DNA of 64,000 bases. Source: Piezodorus guildinii. Taxonomy: Eukaryota; Arthropoda; Insecta; Hemiptera; Pentatomidae. The stretch's first letter is position 1. Every line of letters starts with the position of its first letter. Under the pieces are notes generated by a model. The model was not told the DNA's origin and did no database searches. It was given only the letters and a program-made list of their open reading frames with translations. Position numbers and translations under genes: made by a program. Where the stretch lies: positions 25,562,641 through 25,626,640 of the forward strand of contig CM041294.1 of the NCBI GenBank assembly GCA_023052935.1, read 5' to 3'. Below are positions 1 to 11,448 of the stretch, one piece after another.

Positions 1-395
1 AATTATCAATCTGTATAATACTGTATAAGTGACTGTTGCTCTTTACCCTCCCATCCTTACGCTTCTAGGATCAAAGCAATATCATCTTAATCTTATCAAA
101 TTCAAGGAAATTTCAGCAGTTCTCATTTTTGACAGTTCTGGTGAACTGAGTGTTTGATTCCTGTGTAGGTTATTTTACGATTGTTTACAAAATTAATTTT
201 TACGCTTCTCTTGATACAAATTAGAGAGGGCTTTATTTAGCTATCAGAAATTGGGGGGAAAAAAAACGATTACTTGCCTGTCTGTAAAATTGAGATTAAT
301 TGTCCTTCGTAACATTTTTAAAGTTCTTGAGGAACACAAAAGAAAATTTCTGACCTCACTGTGTTTGGTGTGAATAATTTTTTTTTTTTTTTCTG

Positions 396-605
396 GCAAG
401 ACACACCGTGTAGGACGTTGGCTGCATGGTGTAATCTTCTGGGAGAATATTCTCACCCTGTTTCTCAATGTATTTTTATAGAGTAGGGTCATTATTCCAT
501 ACGCCTATTTTTATGAGTGACCACCAGTAGGTTGACGGGTCTCACATACCCGGGGGAGAGGCTGTGAATGAATCCCAATTTAATTATATGCTTATAAAAG
601 TCACT
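396..605 (-). repeat. tRNA-derived SINE, body fragment (same family as 23807-24102)
   Basis: Read on the minus strand, this stretch matches the body of the SINE at 23807-24102 in collinear order: the CCTCTCCCCCGGGTATGTGAG block, the 'gaccctac' block and the 'ttacaccatg' block. The tRNA-like head is missing, so it is a truncated copy. It lies in the Ldb1 intron upstream of the first visible exon. Confidence 0.7.
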
Positions 606-706
606 CTGCCATGGGCTCCCCATACCTATGGTGTGAATAATGGTCAATCTTTATATTTCAACTTCTTTATGTCTCATTAGATTTTTAGCTTATTTATAGT
701 ACTTAA

Positions 707-788
707 ACTTGTAAAATATGATTACCAAAATAAACCACAATCAGAAAACTTGTAAAATATGATTACTAAAATAAACTATAATCAGATA
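707..788. repeat. 41-bp tandem duplication
   Basis: Two adjacent copies of a 41-base unit beginning ACTTGTAAAATATGATTAC are present at 707-747 and 748-788, differing at only a few bases. This is a simple local duplication in intron sequence. Confidence 0.85.
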
Positions 789-1818
789 AAAGTGAACTTG
801 CCACAGTTTACCTCTGACATGCAGAGATCTTATGAGTGAGGGACACCTATCAACTACATATGTTTGTACACCAGCAATTGAAACGTTGAATTCCAAAAGT
901 TAGCGAAGAACATTTTTTTAAAATTTGATATTTTGACATATTCTAACAGTTTAGTTTTATCTAAATGCATCATCCGAATTTATCTAAATTGAAAATTGCA
1001 GTTTATTAAAAAAGGTGTTAAATCCACATTTCATTTCAATCCAAAATGTTCAAAAAAAAAAGTTCCTTCCAAAACTTTACTATATCTTTTGTAAACAGAT
1101 TTCCTTTTAGTTTTTACAAATGTTATAATATTACCCATAATACAGTAGAAGCTCCATACTTCTGTATTATATTACCATTAATTTATTGTTTTCTTTGTTT
1201 GTGCCTTTTTATTGGTTCATTTAGCATATCTTGAATTACTAGAATTATTTGTAACTAAATCTATTATTTTTAGCAATGGTTTTAAACTAATAATCAGTTT
1301 TTAAATTGTTTTAAACAACTTAGTTGTGTTGCTTTAGTTTTGTAGGATCTCAATTCATAGTATTTCTTCATGCAGCTACATAATTTTATTTTAAAAATTT
1401 TCAGGAACTCACATTTTAATATAATAATGGTTTTTGATCCAGGAAAAAGGTTGGAATCAGATCATTCTGTAAAATTTTCTTTAGTGTCTTTTGGAAATCA
1501 ACTTTTCAATTGTTCGATAACAGTATCTTATAGTTAGTTTTATAATCAATTATGGTGTAAAATGTTAAACAAAATAAATCTATCATCCATCTCTAGAAAT
1601 AACCTTATAACCTAGTACTATTTATATTTAATTTACATATTGATGAATAAGTTTAGAATAAATTAGTGAATTCGTTATCTATCCTATCTATATAAATAAA
1701 AGTTTAAGTAATCATCACCAATACCATCATCTGTTATTTTATCCAATATTATTTCATTTTCTCTCATTAGTTATTGTACTGTTTAAGATGAAAACATTAT
1801 TTAAAAAACTTGTTGCAG

Positions 1819-2076
1819 TGGAGTGGGGACCGGGGTAGCGTAGAACCAGAGTCATACTGCCAGGTATGCACGGAAGGTAGGCTGATCTTGGAGTTCACAT
1901 TTGACGACCTGATGAGGATAAAGTCATGGCACTTAGCGGTGAGGAGCCATCGAGAGTTGGTCCCACGCTCTGTCCTCTCCTTGCACTCCCAGGGTCAGGA
2001 CCCTGCGGTCATAGATCAGCTGTCCAAGAACATCACCAGGCAAGGAATCACCAACTCAACCCTCAACTACCTCAGG
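1819..2076 (+). CDS. Ldb1: Ldb1/Chip exon A: end of dimerisation domain
   Basis: This exon encodes 86 residues of a LIM-domain-binding protein (Ldb1; Drosophila Chip), a nuclear adaptor that dimerises and bridges LIM-homeodomain and GATA/LMO transcription complexes. The translation contains VCTEGRLILEFTFDDL, then a WHLAVRSHRELVPRS block and IDQLSKNITRQGITNSTLNY, the hallmark end of the Ldb dimerisation domain. The donor AGG|gtaagt at 2077 is phase 0 and joins exactly to the next exon. The 5' edge is less sure. I use ttgttgcag|TGG at 1819; a second in-frame acceptor, tgccag|GTATGC, would start the exon at 1866. The first ~15 residues (WSGDRGSVEPESYCQ) resemble no Ldb1 sequence I recall, which leaves the later acceptor open. 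It is partial because the N-terminal exons are outside the window. Confidence 0.93.
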
Positions 2077-2369
2077 GTAAGTCACTCAAATATGTCTTTA
2101 TAACACATTATCTTATACCAATAGAATTTAATTTAATTTTATTTATCTATTTCTTGCTTATCATACATCTTGTATAGATTTAATTAAATAAAGCCATTTA
2201 TTGCAAAAGAAAACAAAAATAACAGTCGATATCTAGATTAGTTATGATACAAATATATACATCAAAACATATTTTGTCTCCTTCAGGCCTCCACTAGTTG
2301 TCTAACTTCCCTGAAGACCAAACCTATTGGGAAGTGGAGTCTGCCATGTTCTTCCATAGCTCCTTCCAC

Positions 2370-2812
2370 CTTTCTTTATCCCTCACGATTCTCATCCAAT
2401 TGTTTCCAGCGCCTATACTTTCTTTCTCTTCTTCTTTTTAAATGATATGGAATCCATTCGGTCACTTTAAATGACCATCTGCTGTCCCAAACTCTGGCAA
2501 GATATCCTGCCCATCTCCATTTAATGTTCTTTACCTGGATATTGACATATCTCTCCCCTTTTTGTAAAACTGAACATTTTATTCTGCCCTTCTTTCTACA
2601 CTTCATAATTCTTCTTAATACAGAATTTTGGCAGCTGTAAGTTACAGAGGGCAGTCAGTATGCAGCTCTCGACCATCAGCTTCATATTTTCCAAGCTGAA
2701 GTTGCCCTTCATTACCTTCTTGAAAGACGAAAATTTCTTGCATCCTTCTGTGATTCTTCTTTGAACCTCTTTTCTCGTATGACTATTGAAACATATGTGC
2801 TGTCCCAAATGA
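2370..2812 (-). pseudogene. LINE reverse transcriptase C-terminus (degenerate)
   Basis: The minus strand encodes two overlapping broken frames. The upstream one (2596-2808) reads MGQHICFNSHTRKEVQRRI and continues with a KKFSSFKKVMKGN-type block. The downstream one (2376-2606) contains IKWRWAGYLARVWDSRWSFK and VTEWIPYHLKRRRERKYRRW. These are the conserved blocks after the YADD core of a common insect non-LTR retrotransposon reverse transcriptase (the LGQ..SF..tEKEI region and the KWRWAGH.AR / KVTEWYP..KRRRGRP region). Frameshifts separate the blocks, so the copy is dead. It is an intronic insertion, antisense to Ldb1. Confidence 0.8.
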
Positions 2813-3204
2813 AGGACTTACATAATTAATTAAATATTGACAATTTCGTTTCACACACATGATTCTTTAATTTCTAACGTACAGCTTGGATAACAATAAT
2901 AGCTAAAAAAACAACACAAGAAAATCATCATAAAAACAAAAATAATGAACTGAATTAACTGATTTCTTTTAACACTTAATTGATTTGTGGGCCGTCAGTT
3001 TTTAAGGAATTTAGAGTTATACATGCTGACACTAACAAGAAATGAATTCTATTTAATTTAGTGGGCTGTGTTTTTTCTAAAAATGGTCTTACATATTTTT
3101 CACTGTCTTTTATTAGTTTTACAAATTATAGAACAATGTGGGACAGGGCTATTTGAAATAAACAAAAAACATAGTTTTCCTGTGATTTAAAGTAGAATAT
3201 TCTC

Positions 3205-3480
3205 TGCTTCATATTGTTTGTTTGTTTATTTATTTAACGTCCCTTTATGCTGCTGTGGCTAATTGGACAATGCTACAGTGGGAGTCCTAAATTTTGCCTA
3301 CCCAGGTTTTATTAGGATTGGGATCTTTAACGAGTACCTGACATTGCACAGGCTCGGGACCACCTTTTAACATCCCCTCCGAAGGATGACATAACTAAGG
3401 ATTTTTTAATCCCATTAAAAAATTCTAGGATCACCTACGAGTTTGAACCCGTGACCTTTGACATGGGTTTGCTTCATATT
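3205..3480 (-). mobile_element. SINE-A (tRNA-derived), 5'-truncated, with 11-bp TSD
   Basis: The body at 3216-3469 is the minus-strand version of the SINE best seen at 51972-52257: a tail rich in TTTGTTTATTTATT, then a 'ctacagtgggagtcctaaattttgcc' segment, a 'cgaaggatga' block and a remnant of the B box. The 11-base target duplication TGCTTCATATT flanks it at 3205-3215 and 3470-3480. The 5' tRNA head beyond the B box is missing. Confidence 0.88.
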
Positions 3481-3589
3481 AAGTTTGATGAATTCAGGGT
3501 TTGAAATCCTTAACTGGCTTACCCTTCTTAGTTTTTTTTTTTTTTTACTTTTTTTATTTGCCTCGCCCTGCTGTGGACCACGTTATTTA

Positions 3590-3815
3590 AACAGCTCAAC
3601 TTTAGTTTTGACACCACTACTCACAATTTCCCACTTCTTGCCTGTTTTCAGCTTTTGTCTTTCTTGAAAGTACTTGTACCCTTGAAGTTTTTTCAGAAGA
3701 GGAACTCGTTTCTCGATGTCTTCAAGTGTGATTCCTATTTCTCGAAGGTCTTTTTCAATTTCGATGAACCAGCATCCTTTGGTTTTCTTGTCAAGAAAGT
3801 AGCAAAATACCGCGT
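3590..3815 (-). pseudogene. LINE ORF2 C-terminal fragment
   Basis: A minus-strand open frame of about 75 codons reads FCYFLDKKTKGCWFIEIEKD, then LREIGITLEDIEKRVPLLKK, then a YKYFQERQKLKTGKKW block. This matches, by memory of the family, the last ~100 residues of the same class of non-LTR retrotransposon polyprotein seen at 2370-2812 (a 'W..E+.KDL..L.IT.ED...R' pattern followed by a basic 'K.RTG.KW' tail). It is in the same orientation as that fragment and may once have belonged to one insertion, with the SINE at 3216-3469 landing between them. Confidence 0.65.
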
Positions 3816-4789
3816 AATCTTAGTTTATTTTTGTTGGTTTTAAAGGTCATATAAGTCTTTGTACTGTTAATATTGAAACTGGATAAAACTATGTATGAGA
3901 TTGTAATTGGAGCTCAGGGATCGATGGATATCTATAGAGAAGCTAGGATTTTTTAACTTTTCCAATATACTTACCATCCCTCTATTTTTACAATCCAGCT
4001 GGATATATTTTGTTGTACTCTTCCTTACAACCTTAATGAGCCGCCATTTCTCTCAATTGAGTAACCTAATCAAGCTTGTATCAGGGTTCCTTATATCTTT
4101 TAGCAATATTAAAACTTAATATTTTCTAATGATATGGAGGTTAAACCATCTCCTCCAGATAGATTCTTTTGAGTCATGCAAAAAAAATATAGAAAATAAA
4201 GGAGTTAGGAGGAGCTCTGATTTTCCTTATACATACATTCCACGACAAAATTTGAAATATGCCGAGGCTGATGTACAATTTCTAATCAATTCTAAAGTAT
4301 TCAAAGCAATAATATTTTATTTACCCTGGAATAAATTACTTTTCTATGATTTTTACAAACTAAAAATGTTTAAAATAGATATCATGATGTTAATTTTTGG
4401 GCATCCTGATTTTAAATCAGGAATAGAACTGACTTTCAGTTTTGTAATAAAGCATAATATTCTATACATAGCCCCCAATACACACACATTCCAACTCAGT
4501 TTCATTTAAAGCGAAAGAGATTATAAACCTTACCTTACTTTTTTACATTATAGATTAAACCTTACCAAAATCATTTATATTTCTTTGTTTCAACACCTTG
4601 CCATAACTTGGAAATCTATTAGTAGTCTTTTGAATGGAGAACTACATCAATATGATTAATTTATCTCCGAAATTACATGTTTCAAAATACAAATAGAAAA
4701 ATGATAGATAACCAATTGAAAGTCCAAACAATCTTTTTGAGTTGCTTTTACCTAAGTTATTTTTATTGTATGATTTTATTATAATTAGT

Positions 4790-5135
4790 ATTTAAAAAAT
4801 TGGAACCGGAATTATACTCAATAGATTCCACAAAATTAAAGGTACTTAAGAGGAAGAACATTTAAAATATCAGCATTTAAGCCCTGTCAGACTATTTCAA
4901 TCAGAATAAAACCTACATGGTATTAAAGCCCATTAAATTTTACATCGTTCTAGGGAGTTTAATCAAAATCGTTAGAGTGGTTTTTGAGAAAATCATAAGA
5001 TGTTAAATGTATGGGATAAAATGGCTCTTCTGGTTAGCCGATGTCTCGGGCGTTTAGTTGTCATAAATATGAAATTTCAGTATTGTACGACTTCTCGTTT
5101 TCTTGCTAGACTTACCACACACACAGACACAAACT
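4790..5135 (-). repeat. hairpin-ended (HINE-like) repeat, partial
   Basis: On the minus strand this carries the diagnostic core of the ~830-bp family, including AATAGTCTGACAGGGCTTAA and the 'gctaaccagaagagcc' block. Both termini are missing or unrecognisable. It is an old fragment in a Ldb1 intron. Confidence 0.75.
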
Positions 5136-5547
5136 TTTTTACAATTGTTTGGCTATCTGACCAAATTAGTCAATAAAGAAAGCATACAATGACCAGTAGT
5201 TCATTAAATCAAATCACATAATTTCATAATACTTTTCATAATTCATTATTTATTTTTAATTCTTACTTATTTAGTTTACATACATTTTTCTCAATAATTC
5301 ATAATGTTAAGATTGTATTTTTACAAACTTAATATCTGTCAACCTTGATTGTAGAAGCTTGTATTCTTCTTACTTTAGAAAAGATTAACAACTAAAAGGA
5401 AAGTATGCTACTTTAAAATAATTTTAGTACAACAGTATTGTGTATTGTTTTAAATCTTAGAATTGAGTTTGAAATGCTCAGATAATTTGTATTAGTTGAA
5501 AAATGTTCAGTAATTTGTAATTAATAACATATTTTGTTTGTTTTTAG

Positions 5548-5671
5548 CTGTGTGTAATATTGGAACCAATGCAAGAACTGATGTCGAGGCATAAAGCCTA
5601 TGCTCTTTCGCCGAGGGACTGTCTCAAGACAACCCTTTTTCAGAAATGGCAGCGGATGGTTGCACCACCTG
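5548..5671 (+). CDS. Ldb1: Ldb1/Chip exon B
   Basis: The exon reads LCVILEPMQELMSRHKAYAL, then SPRDCLKTTLFQKWQRMVAP. This is the block immediately after NSTLNYLR in Ldb1/Chip and is almost invariant from flies to mammals. The acceptor is tttttag|CTG and the donor G|gttagt at 5672, giving phase 0 entry and phase 1 exit. The phase 1 exit joins to the AG at the start of the next exon to make a Glu codon. With the previous exon it completes the dimerisation domain. Confidence 0.97.
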
Positions 5672-7519
5672 GTTAGTATCTGTTTCTCATATGGCTCTTA
5701 TCTATTGCTTATTCTACCAATAAAATTGAAGCATTTTTATAGTTTTATTTTATATAATTGTAAAAATGTTTTATTATTTATTTTTTTTAATGAGAGATTG
5801 ATATATGTGTAATTGCACCATAGCAGAATCCTATTAATTCTTATTTTGTGAGAGTCACTACAAATTATCTGGAGGAGAAAAACTTATTTAATTTATATAT
5901 GTGTGTGTACGCACACTTTTTATTTAGCTCAATGTCACATAAAAGTTTTATATTAAAAAAAAAAACACTTATTTTTTTAATTCTTAGTCATGCCAATGGG
6001 TTTTTTTAAAATATTGAAACAGAAAATGTTTCTTTAGAAATGTCTAGTTTTACTAAAAATAGTTTTCCAAAAGGACTATTTATCAGCAAAACGTCTTTGC
6101 CTTCTCTATAAATGTATTCAGAGGAATAAATCCACTCGTCTATGTGGTTGTAATCTCCATTTATTTTGCATAAATATTTGTTCATTTCTATTTCCTAAAC
6201 TTGAGGAAGTTTCATTTATGTTTTTTAAATTAATTAAGCATTTTTCTCTACCAATTATATTACATTCAGCTAACAACTTCACAATTATATTATATTCAAC
6301 GTTTTGGGGGGTTTTCCCCATTAATAAGACTTTTAATTTATGTCATATTTATTAAAAAATGTTGTTAACATTATTATGGCAAAATGCTATATAAAGGATT
6401 GTATTGGTTCATCTTAGCGTTATGAAACGTTGGCTATATATAATTTTGAAGTTGTTAACAGAATAAAATGTATTTGGAAGAGAAAAATGCTTAATTTATT
6501 TTGTTTTAGAACTTTCCTTTTTTTTTTTTTTTTTTTTTTTTTAAACTTCTCACTTTTCTTAATGAGTTTTATTTTATTGGTGTTAGTATTAAAATTTTCT
6601 CTTTTTTTCTCCGTTTAATTACTGATAGAGGAACGTCATGTTAAGAAGGCTCCAGTGATTAACTGTTTCTGCTTGAAAAATTATTAACATTCTCAGGGTC
6701 CTCGCGTAATAATCAAACAAACAATATTGGAAGAATCAAGAGCTCTGGATTAAAAAAAAATCTTGAAACAATAGCCTTTGCAGGACTCTCTCTCTCTCTC
6801 TAATTTTTCCCCTTTATTTATTTAAAGTTTATTTTCCCTTTTACATCAGTATTATCATTATTTCCTCTTTATCTTTTCCTTCAGAGTTGCCTTCATATTG
6901 TACAATAGTTTTGTAAAAAAAAAAAAAACTGTTGTTTCTGTATAAAAACAACATTCTTTTAAATAATGTTAAGATATAAGTTTTGTATCTCTGTCGTAAT
7001 AGGCACATCTCTATGTGAAAAATTCATTATTTTGTCTGTAAGAAAGGACCTCAGATCCTGTGACAATATAATATATCAATCTCTCTTTCTCTCTCACTCA
7101 CTCACTCAAAGGGATTATGATATTACTGATTTTATATTTCCCAATTCAAATTATGTTACATATTTCATAGGGACTAAGTATGGAGTAAACAATTATTTAT
7201 AGGACCTTACGGCACTGTTTTTATAATAATCAATGGAGATTATCGAAGGACCAGCTTATTCATATTAATTAATGGAATTTTACCGTGTTTTCTTTCTGTG
7301 ATCATTTTTCATATTAACAATCAGTCATCTTACTTTTATTTTAGATTCGTATTAAAACTTTATCATGGTCTGTTTGATAAGTAAGCCTAAAATGAATAAA
7401 TTTTTATTATGTTTAATCAAATGTTTGAGGAAAATTTACTAGAAACAGTTGATGTATTTTTTTTTTTTAATTTATTATTTGATTATTTCTATCTAACTTG
7501 GCAATGATATGATTTTTAG
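5672..7519 (+). other. Ldb1 intron B-C
   Basis: AT-rich intron with a 24-base T run near 6519, a short CT-rich stretch near 6790 and further poly-A/T tracts. I see no gene, no structured repeat and no recognisable transposon in it. Confidence 0.6.
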
Positions 7520-7647
7520 AGTCCCAAAGGCCAGCCAACAAGAGGCGGAAACGGAAAGGTTCACAAAGCGGAGGCGCAGCTAACAACGCCCCTCCAGCCC
7601 CCAACAAAAAGAGGTCTCCAGGTCCCAACTTCTCCTTAGCATCTCAG
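7520..7647 (+). CDS. Ldb1: Ldb1/Chip exon C: basic nuclear localisation segment
   Basis: This exon encodes a low-complexity basic linker beginning SQRPANKRRKRKGSQSGG and ending SPGPNFSLASQ. In Ldb1/Chip this position holds the nuclear localisation signal (KRRKRK) and a Ser/Asn/Lys-rich linker before the LIM-interaction domain. The acceptor is tttttag|AG and the donor CAG|gtaatt at 7648. The length of 128 bases takes phase 1 to phase 0, consistent with both neighbours. The linker is shorter than in the versions I recall from flies and mammals. Confidence 0.95.
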
Positions 7648-7989
7648 GTAATTGCTCTTCAATCAAATTATATACTAATACCTCAATAATTAATGCTACA
7701 TCATAATATAAAATTTAATAAAAAATAAACTAAATATTTAAATTTTTGGCCACCCTTCCATCGTCAGTTCATGGAACGTCTATATTAAGGGGTCTCGTTC
7801 TTCCAGTTATATGCAAAATAAATTATATTATACCAGGTAAGTTATATAGTAGAATTACTATGTTAACTTACAGAAATAAAAGGTGTGAAAAACAGAAGGG
7901 GAAATCTAAATTTAAACATTTTTAATGAAATAAAAAACTAAGCATAGTTCAAACAAAAATTTTCCCTTCTAAAACCCACTTTCTAACTA

Positions 7990-8695
7990 TAACCATACTT
8001 ATGCATCAATTATATGACCATGACTTATGTGTCGAGAATACAAGCGGCAAAAAGGTTAGTATTTACACTGATAGTCAAGCGGCACTTGGCACCTTGAATA
8101 ATCACACAACAACCTTAAAAGTTGTTGAAGAATGCAATCTAACTCTAAACAATCTTGCAAGAAACAATGCAAATGGGTATCTGGGCACACTGGTTTCAGT
8201 GGAAATGAGAGAGCTGATGAACTAGCTAGGAATGGCTCAGCACCAATTCCTATAACACAGGAATCCCTATTCAGTATTAGCTTAAGTTCTGCTTTTAGAA
8301 CTATTAGACAATCCTATTTAGCCAAATTTAATAAACTCTGGATAAAAAAGGGACTAAAACATCCACTTAAATTTTTAGATGGTCCCAGTATTAATAGAAG
8401 GAAGTGTCTACTTAGCATGAGTAGGCCTTCCTTAAAAACCATTATGGCTATTTATACAGGACACTGTAAACTCAACTATCACATGTTTAAACTTGGTATC
8501 TCAAATACCCCTCTATGTAAACTATGTAGACAGGAAGATGAAACATCTTTCCATATAATCTGCTGCTATGACAGGCTTTCAAGGTTAAGGTTCACATTCT
8601 TTGGTGATGTCCACTTGGAACACCCGGTGAATAACAAGCTAGTAGATCCCAATAGCCTCTTGAGGTTTGCTTTTGCAACAAAATTCATATTTTAA
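7990..8695 (+). pseudogene. non-LTR retrotransposon RNase H and C-terminal domain, frameshifted
   Basis: Two overlapping plus-strand frames together encode an RNase H domain. The first (from about 8001) has VSIYTDSQAALGTLNNH, containing the TDSQAA active-site block. After a frameshift near 8165, the second has KWVSGHTGFSGNERADELAR, the His/Asp end of RNase H. It continues through RRKCLLSMSRPSLKTIMAIY to a cysteine motif, CKLCRQEDETSFHIICCYDR. This order (RNase H, then a CCHC-like tail) is typical of ORF2 of Jockey/I-group LINEs. The reverse transcriptase is absent and the frame is broken, so it is a 5'-truncated dead copy in a Ldb1 intron. Confidence 0.87.
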
Positions 8696-8834
8696 CCATA
8701 CAAATTGATTCGATGGAATTTGATGGTGCAATTTAATGCCAGCTATAAAAAAAACAACAACTATAATCATGAAATTAGAAATATTTTTTTAGAAAAAAGA
8801 GAGGCTTTGTGCAATGTAATAAATAGAGCATTGT

Positions 8835-9045
8835 ACTATTTTTCTCTGAGTCCTGGATTAGAACCCGGGCTGTTTGGGAGAATTATTTATTCTGAAATTC
8901 GAAAGCCTCTTTATGCTCTTCCAACCTCTGTAAAGTGGGTACCCAATAATTGGTGTAAAAACCTGACAGCTGTGATTGATCTTAGCCTAATCATCTCATT
9001 GCACAGCCGTTTTCCTTGAAACAGTATGAATCTCTATACCGTACT
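8835..9045 (+). repeat. SINE-like segment with B-box remnant (related to 20520-20690)
   Basis: The segment GAGTCCTGGATTAGAACCCG, followed by GAGAATTATTTATTCTG, aligns with GGTCCTGAGTTCGAATCCCA and the following AGAATATTATTTATTCTG at 20571-20618. The shared piece covers the B-box end of a tRNA-like head and the start of the body. Only two copies were seen, so the boundaries are approximate. Confidence 0.55.
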
Positions 9046-9286
9046 GAGCCCAAGACCCATTTTGGGGTGTAGTGGTTCAAGTTTTTTTAACATAAAATTC
9101 GATTCTATTTTAAAAATAATTTTTTTTTTTAAATTTCCAATAGATTACGCTAAACTGACTGAATGACATTAATTATATTTTAAAAAATGTCAACTAATGA
9201 ATTTATTCCCTTTTCCAAAACCCCATGATAAATTTTATTATTGTTCAATTATAAGATTGTCCTAACAAATCTGAGCGGATAGATCT

Positions 9287-9525
9287 AACCCTTTCGAGAC
9301 GATTTTTTTCGAACACGGTCCCCAGGAGCCAACTTTTTCTTCTTTGTAAGAAAGGCTTCAAATAATTCTTAGTTTTTTTTTGGCACTCAGTAAAACCAAT
9401 GCCAAATTTAGTTTTCCTGTACTTAACAGTACTACAGTACGAACGACCAGTTTACTCAGAATAGCTGATAATTCCACATTACTGTGATTGCACCCACAGT
9501 GTGCAATCGCTCTTGAACGGTTTAA
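9287..9525. repeat. dispersed repeat, possible TTAA-type MITE
   Basis: The ends read AACCCTTTCGAGACGATT and, on the other strand, AACCGTTCAAGAGCGATT, which suggests imperfect terminal inverted repeats. The 9340-9525 part is repeated at 49935-50145, including the shared 'ggcttca.ataatt', 'cagtaaaaccaatgc' and 'gtgtgcaatcg' blocks. The CCCTTT terminus with nearby TTAA is reminiscent of piggyBac-type MITEs, but I cannot show a clean target duplication. Confidence 0.45.
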
Positions 9526-9684
9526 GTTACATTACATACTATTGAGTTTTGTTTCTTAATGCCTGTGATTATTCTTATTGTTCAATGTAATTATATATTT
9601 GTTACTATATTGAGAATATATGGTCACCTTTTGAAATTATCATAGGTAAACTTAATGAGAAATCAGTCAAGTAAACAGTATTTT

Positions 9685-9735
9685 AATTTTGCCGACGTTT
9701 CAGCTAGAACATAAGAGCCATCATCAGAGCAACAA
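9685..9735 (-). ncRNA. hammerhead-ribozyme-like motif
   Basis: On the minus strand the order is TTGCT, CTGATGA (9721-9727), an extra T, a stem II candidate GGCT...AGCT, GAAACGTC (9694-9701), then GGCAA. TTGCT and GGCAA pair as stem I (one G-U). All the invariant core positions of a hammerhead (CUGANGA, GAAA, cleavable GUC) are present, and stem III reduces to the self-complementary ACGU. The single nucleotide between CTGATGA and stem II departs from the canonical fold. A degenerate inverted partner lies at about 9740-9800. Confidence 0.55.
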
Positions 9736-10892
9736 TGAGCCATGCCAAGCATAAACTCCATGTATTTGAACCTAAACGTCAGCAAATTAAAACATTGTTT
9801 GCCGGACTGACTTCTGATTATTTTGATCTATCATATTTATTACTGTTTAAAATCTCAGGCTGAAGGACAACAATATTCTTGTTAATGTATCATGATTCTC
9901 TAGTTTAGATGTACATCTGATTTACTAAACTATTAATTAGTAATATTTTAGCATTCATTACAAGCCCATGAGTTGTCAAAGTTATTTTTGGCTTTATTTT
10001 TAAAACTAAAACAGTAAGAGTTTAAGAGATGAAAGCTATTGCTCGCTCTCAGAAAGAACAATTCTCATCTCTCCGTAAATAAAGGTCATCAAACTTTCAG
10101 TGGAATGATTTTTAAATCTCCAATCTTCATTGATAAATGTGTATTTTTATGTTCAGGATATCTCTAATGGTTCAAGAGATCACTGAAAAAATGGTAATCG
10201 TTGTTTCCCCTCTAATTGGAGAGGAACTGGCACTACAGGCTCTTTGTCATGAGCATTTTTGACTTGAAATTTATAGGATAAACCAATTTCCTTATTTTCA
10301 TCTAATGTTTCTTGCGATGCCTCTCTTGAACCAGACAAATGAACAGTTGTTGAACTTGCCTACCTAGCTATTCACTGACAGATGACTAAGGGCATCACTC
10401 TTGGAGATTAGTTAAAGCCCCATTCGCGGGTACCCCTTTCATTCGCAAAATCTTGATAATTTCAGAACAACCCGTATATATCCTATATAATTATTTTGCT
10501 TAATAAAAATGTTAGTTTCTAATGTTTATTTTTTTGGAAATCAATATATTTTAAATATGTTTTATGAAGACCATCAAGTTTTGTACTCGACGATACAAGC
10601 CATCTTCCGAGCTTCTTTGTACTTATAAACAACTAATGTACAATTTGAATTAAGACGTATGAGAGTTGGTAGATCTTTCTTTGACCCATCTTTCCTGAAT
10701 ATAGTTTCTTGAACCATTTCAACTACAATGGAAACTTCTTTTCATATATTTTGTTGGATAAGAATACTGGGATTTATGTTAGCAGATAAAATCATGGTTG
10801 GTTATTTCTTATTATTATTTGCAAATTAAGAATGTGTGTTTAGGAGAGGTACAGGAACATTCAGCTTTGAGTGTTAGTCTGAATAGTTAAAA

Positions 10893-10895
<3 letters not shown>

Positions 10896-10925
<30 letters not shown>
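10896..10925. repeat. poly(A) tract
   Basis: About 30 consecutive A residues are present, followed by AATAAGAGCAATAAAG. It could be the tail of an unrecognised retroposed sequence, but nothing upstream identifies a parent. Confidence 0.8.
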
Positions 10926-10927
<2 letters not shown>

Positions 10928-11448
10928 AGAGCAATAAAGAGGTTTGATAATCTGAGTCAGGTGTCGCTGGTGCAATTCTGCCGTTGGCTGATTAACTTTT
11001 ATTTTGTGGCAGCCCCGCAGAATAAAACTCGTTAGAATAGTTGGTTACCTACTGGATAACCTTTCCAGTACCCCATTACTTGTCAGGAAAGGATTTAAAA
11101 CTAGAGCCTGATATCTGCTCTCTTTTATTAGTCTTTGTTCTATAAGATTAAGATTTTGTTACATTTTACGTTTATATACACCTCAGCAATTTTGTATTTA
11201 TTTTTCAATGATTGCTTGCGTCTTCAAAATATTTATTGTGAAGTTGCTTCAAAATGGTAACTTCTCAATGCCTCCTGCTATGTTCTCGAATGGCTTTACG
11301 GTTATTTAATTGTCACAAGTGCCTGCTATAATCGCTTAAAAGTGAATGATGGTAGTAATGCTGTATTGTTGATAAAAGAGTGATTATTTTTAGTTTCCTA
11401 ATGCTAGAATTATGAGCAATCACTAATGTAATTAAAATTGTTGTATAG

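Larger units (their letters stand above)
1..1818 (+). other. intron of Ldb1/Chip (3' part)
   Basis: AT-rich sequence upstream of the first recognisable Ldb1 exon. I looked for the earlier dimerisation-domain exons of Ldb1 and did not find them, so they must lie before the window. It holds a SINE fragment and a 41-bp tandem duplication, and otherwise nothing I can identify. Confidence 0.6.
2077..5547 (+). other. Ldb1 intron A-B with LINE and SINE debris
   Basis: A 3.5-kb AT-rich intron. It contains minus-strand LINE reverse-transcriptase fragments at 2370-2810 and 3590-3815, a minus-strand SINE with target-site duplication at 3216-3469, and a minus-strand fragment of the hairpin-ended repeat family at 4790-5135. 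An open frame of 126 codons at 4129-4509 on the plus strand has no recognisable similarity and is probably chance. Confidence 0.75.
7648..11448 (+). other. Ldb1 intron C-D with LINE, SINE and ribozyme-like repeats
   Basis: A 3.8-kb intron. It holds a LINE RNase H remnant (7990-8695) followed by a SINE-like segment, a possible TTAA-type MITE near 9287-9525, a hammerhead-like inverted pair near 9685-9800 and a 30-base A run near 10896. The remaining sequence to 11448 shows nothing I can assign. Confidence 0.65.

Noticed and set aside
3655..3843. Plus-strand 62-codon open frame
   Set aside because: The minus strand of the same stretch reads as a LINE C-terminus (GITLEDIEKR and KTGKKW blocks), so the plus frame is a shadow.
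4129..4509. A 126-codon gene in the Ldb1 intron
   Set aside because: The translation has no recognisable motif, its composition is that of the surrounding AT-rich DNA, and no splice or promoter context supports it.
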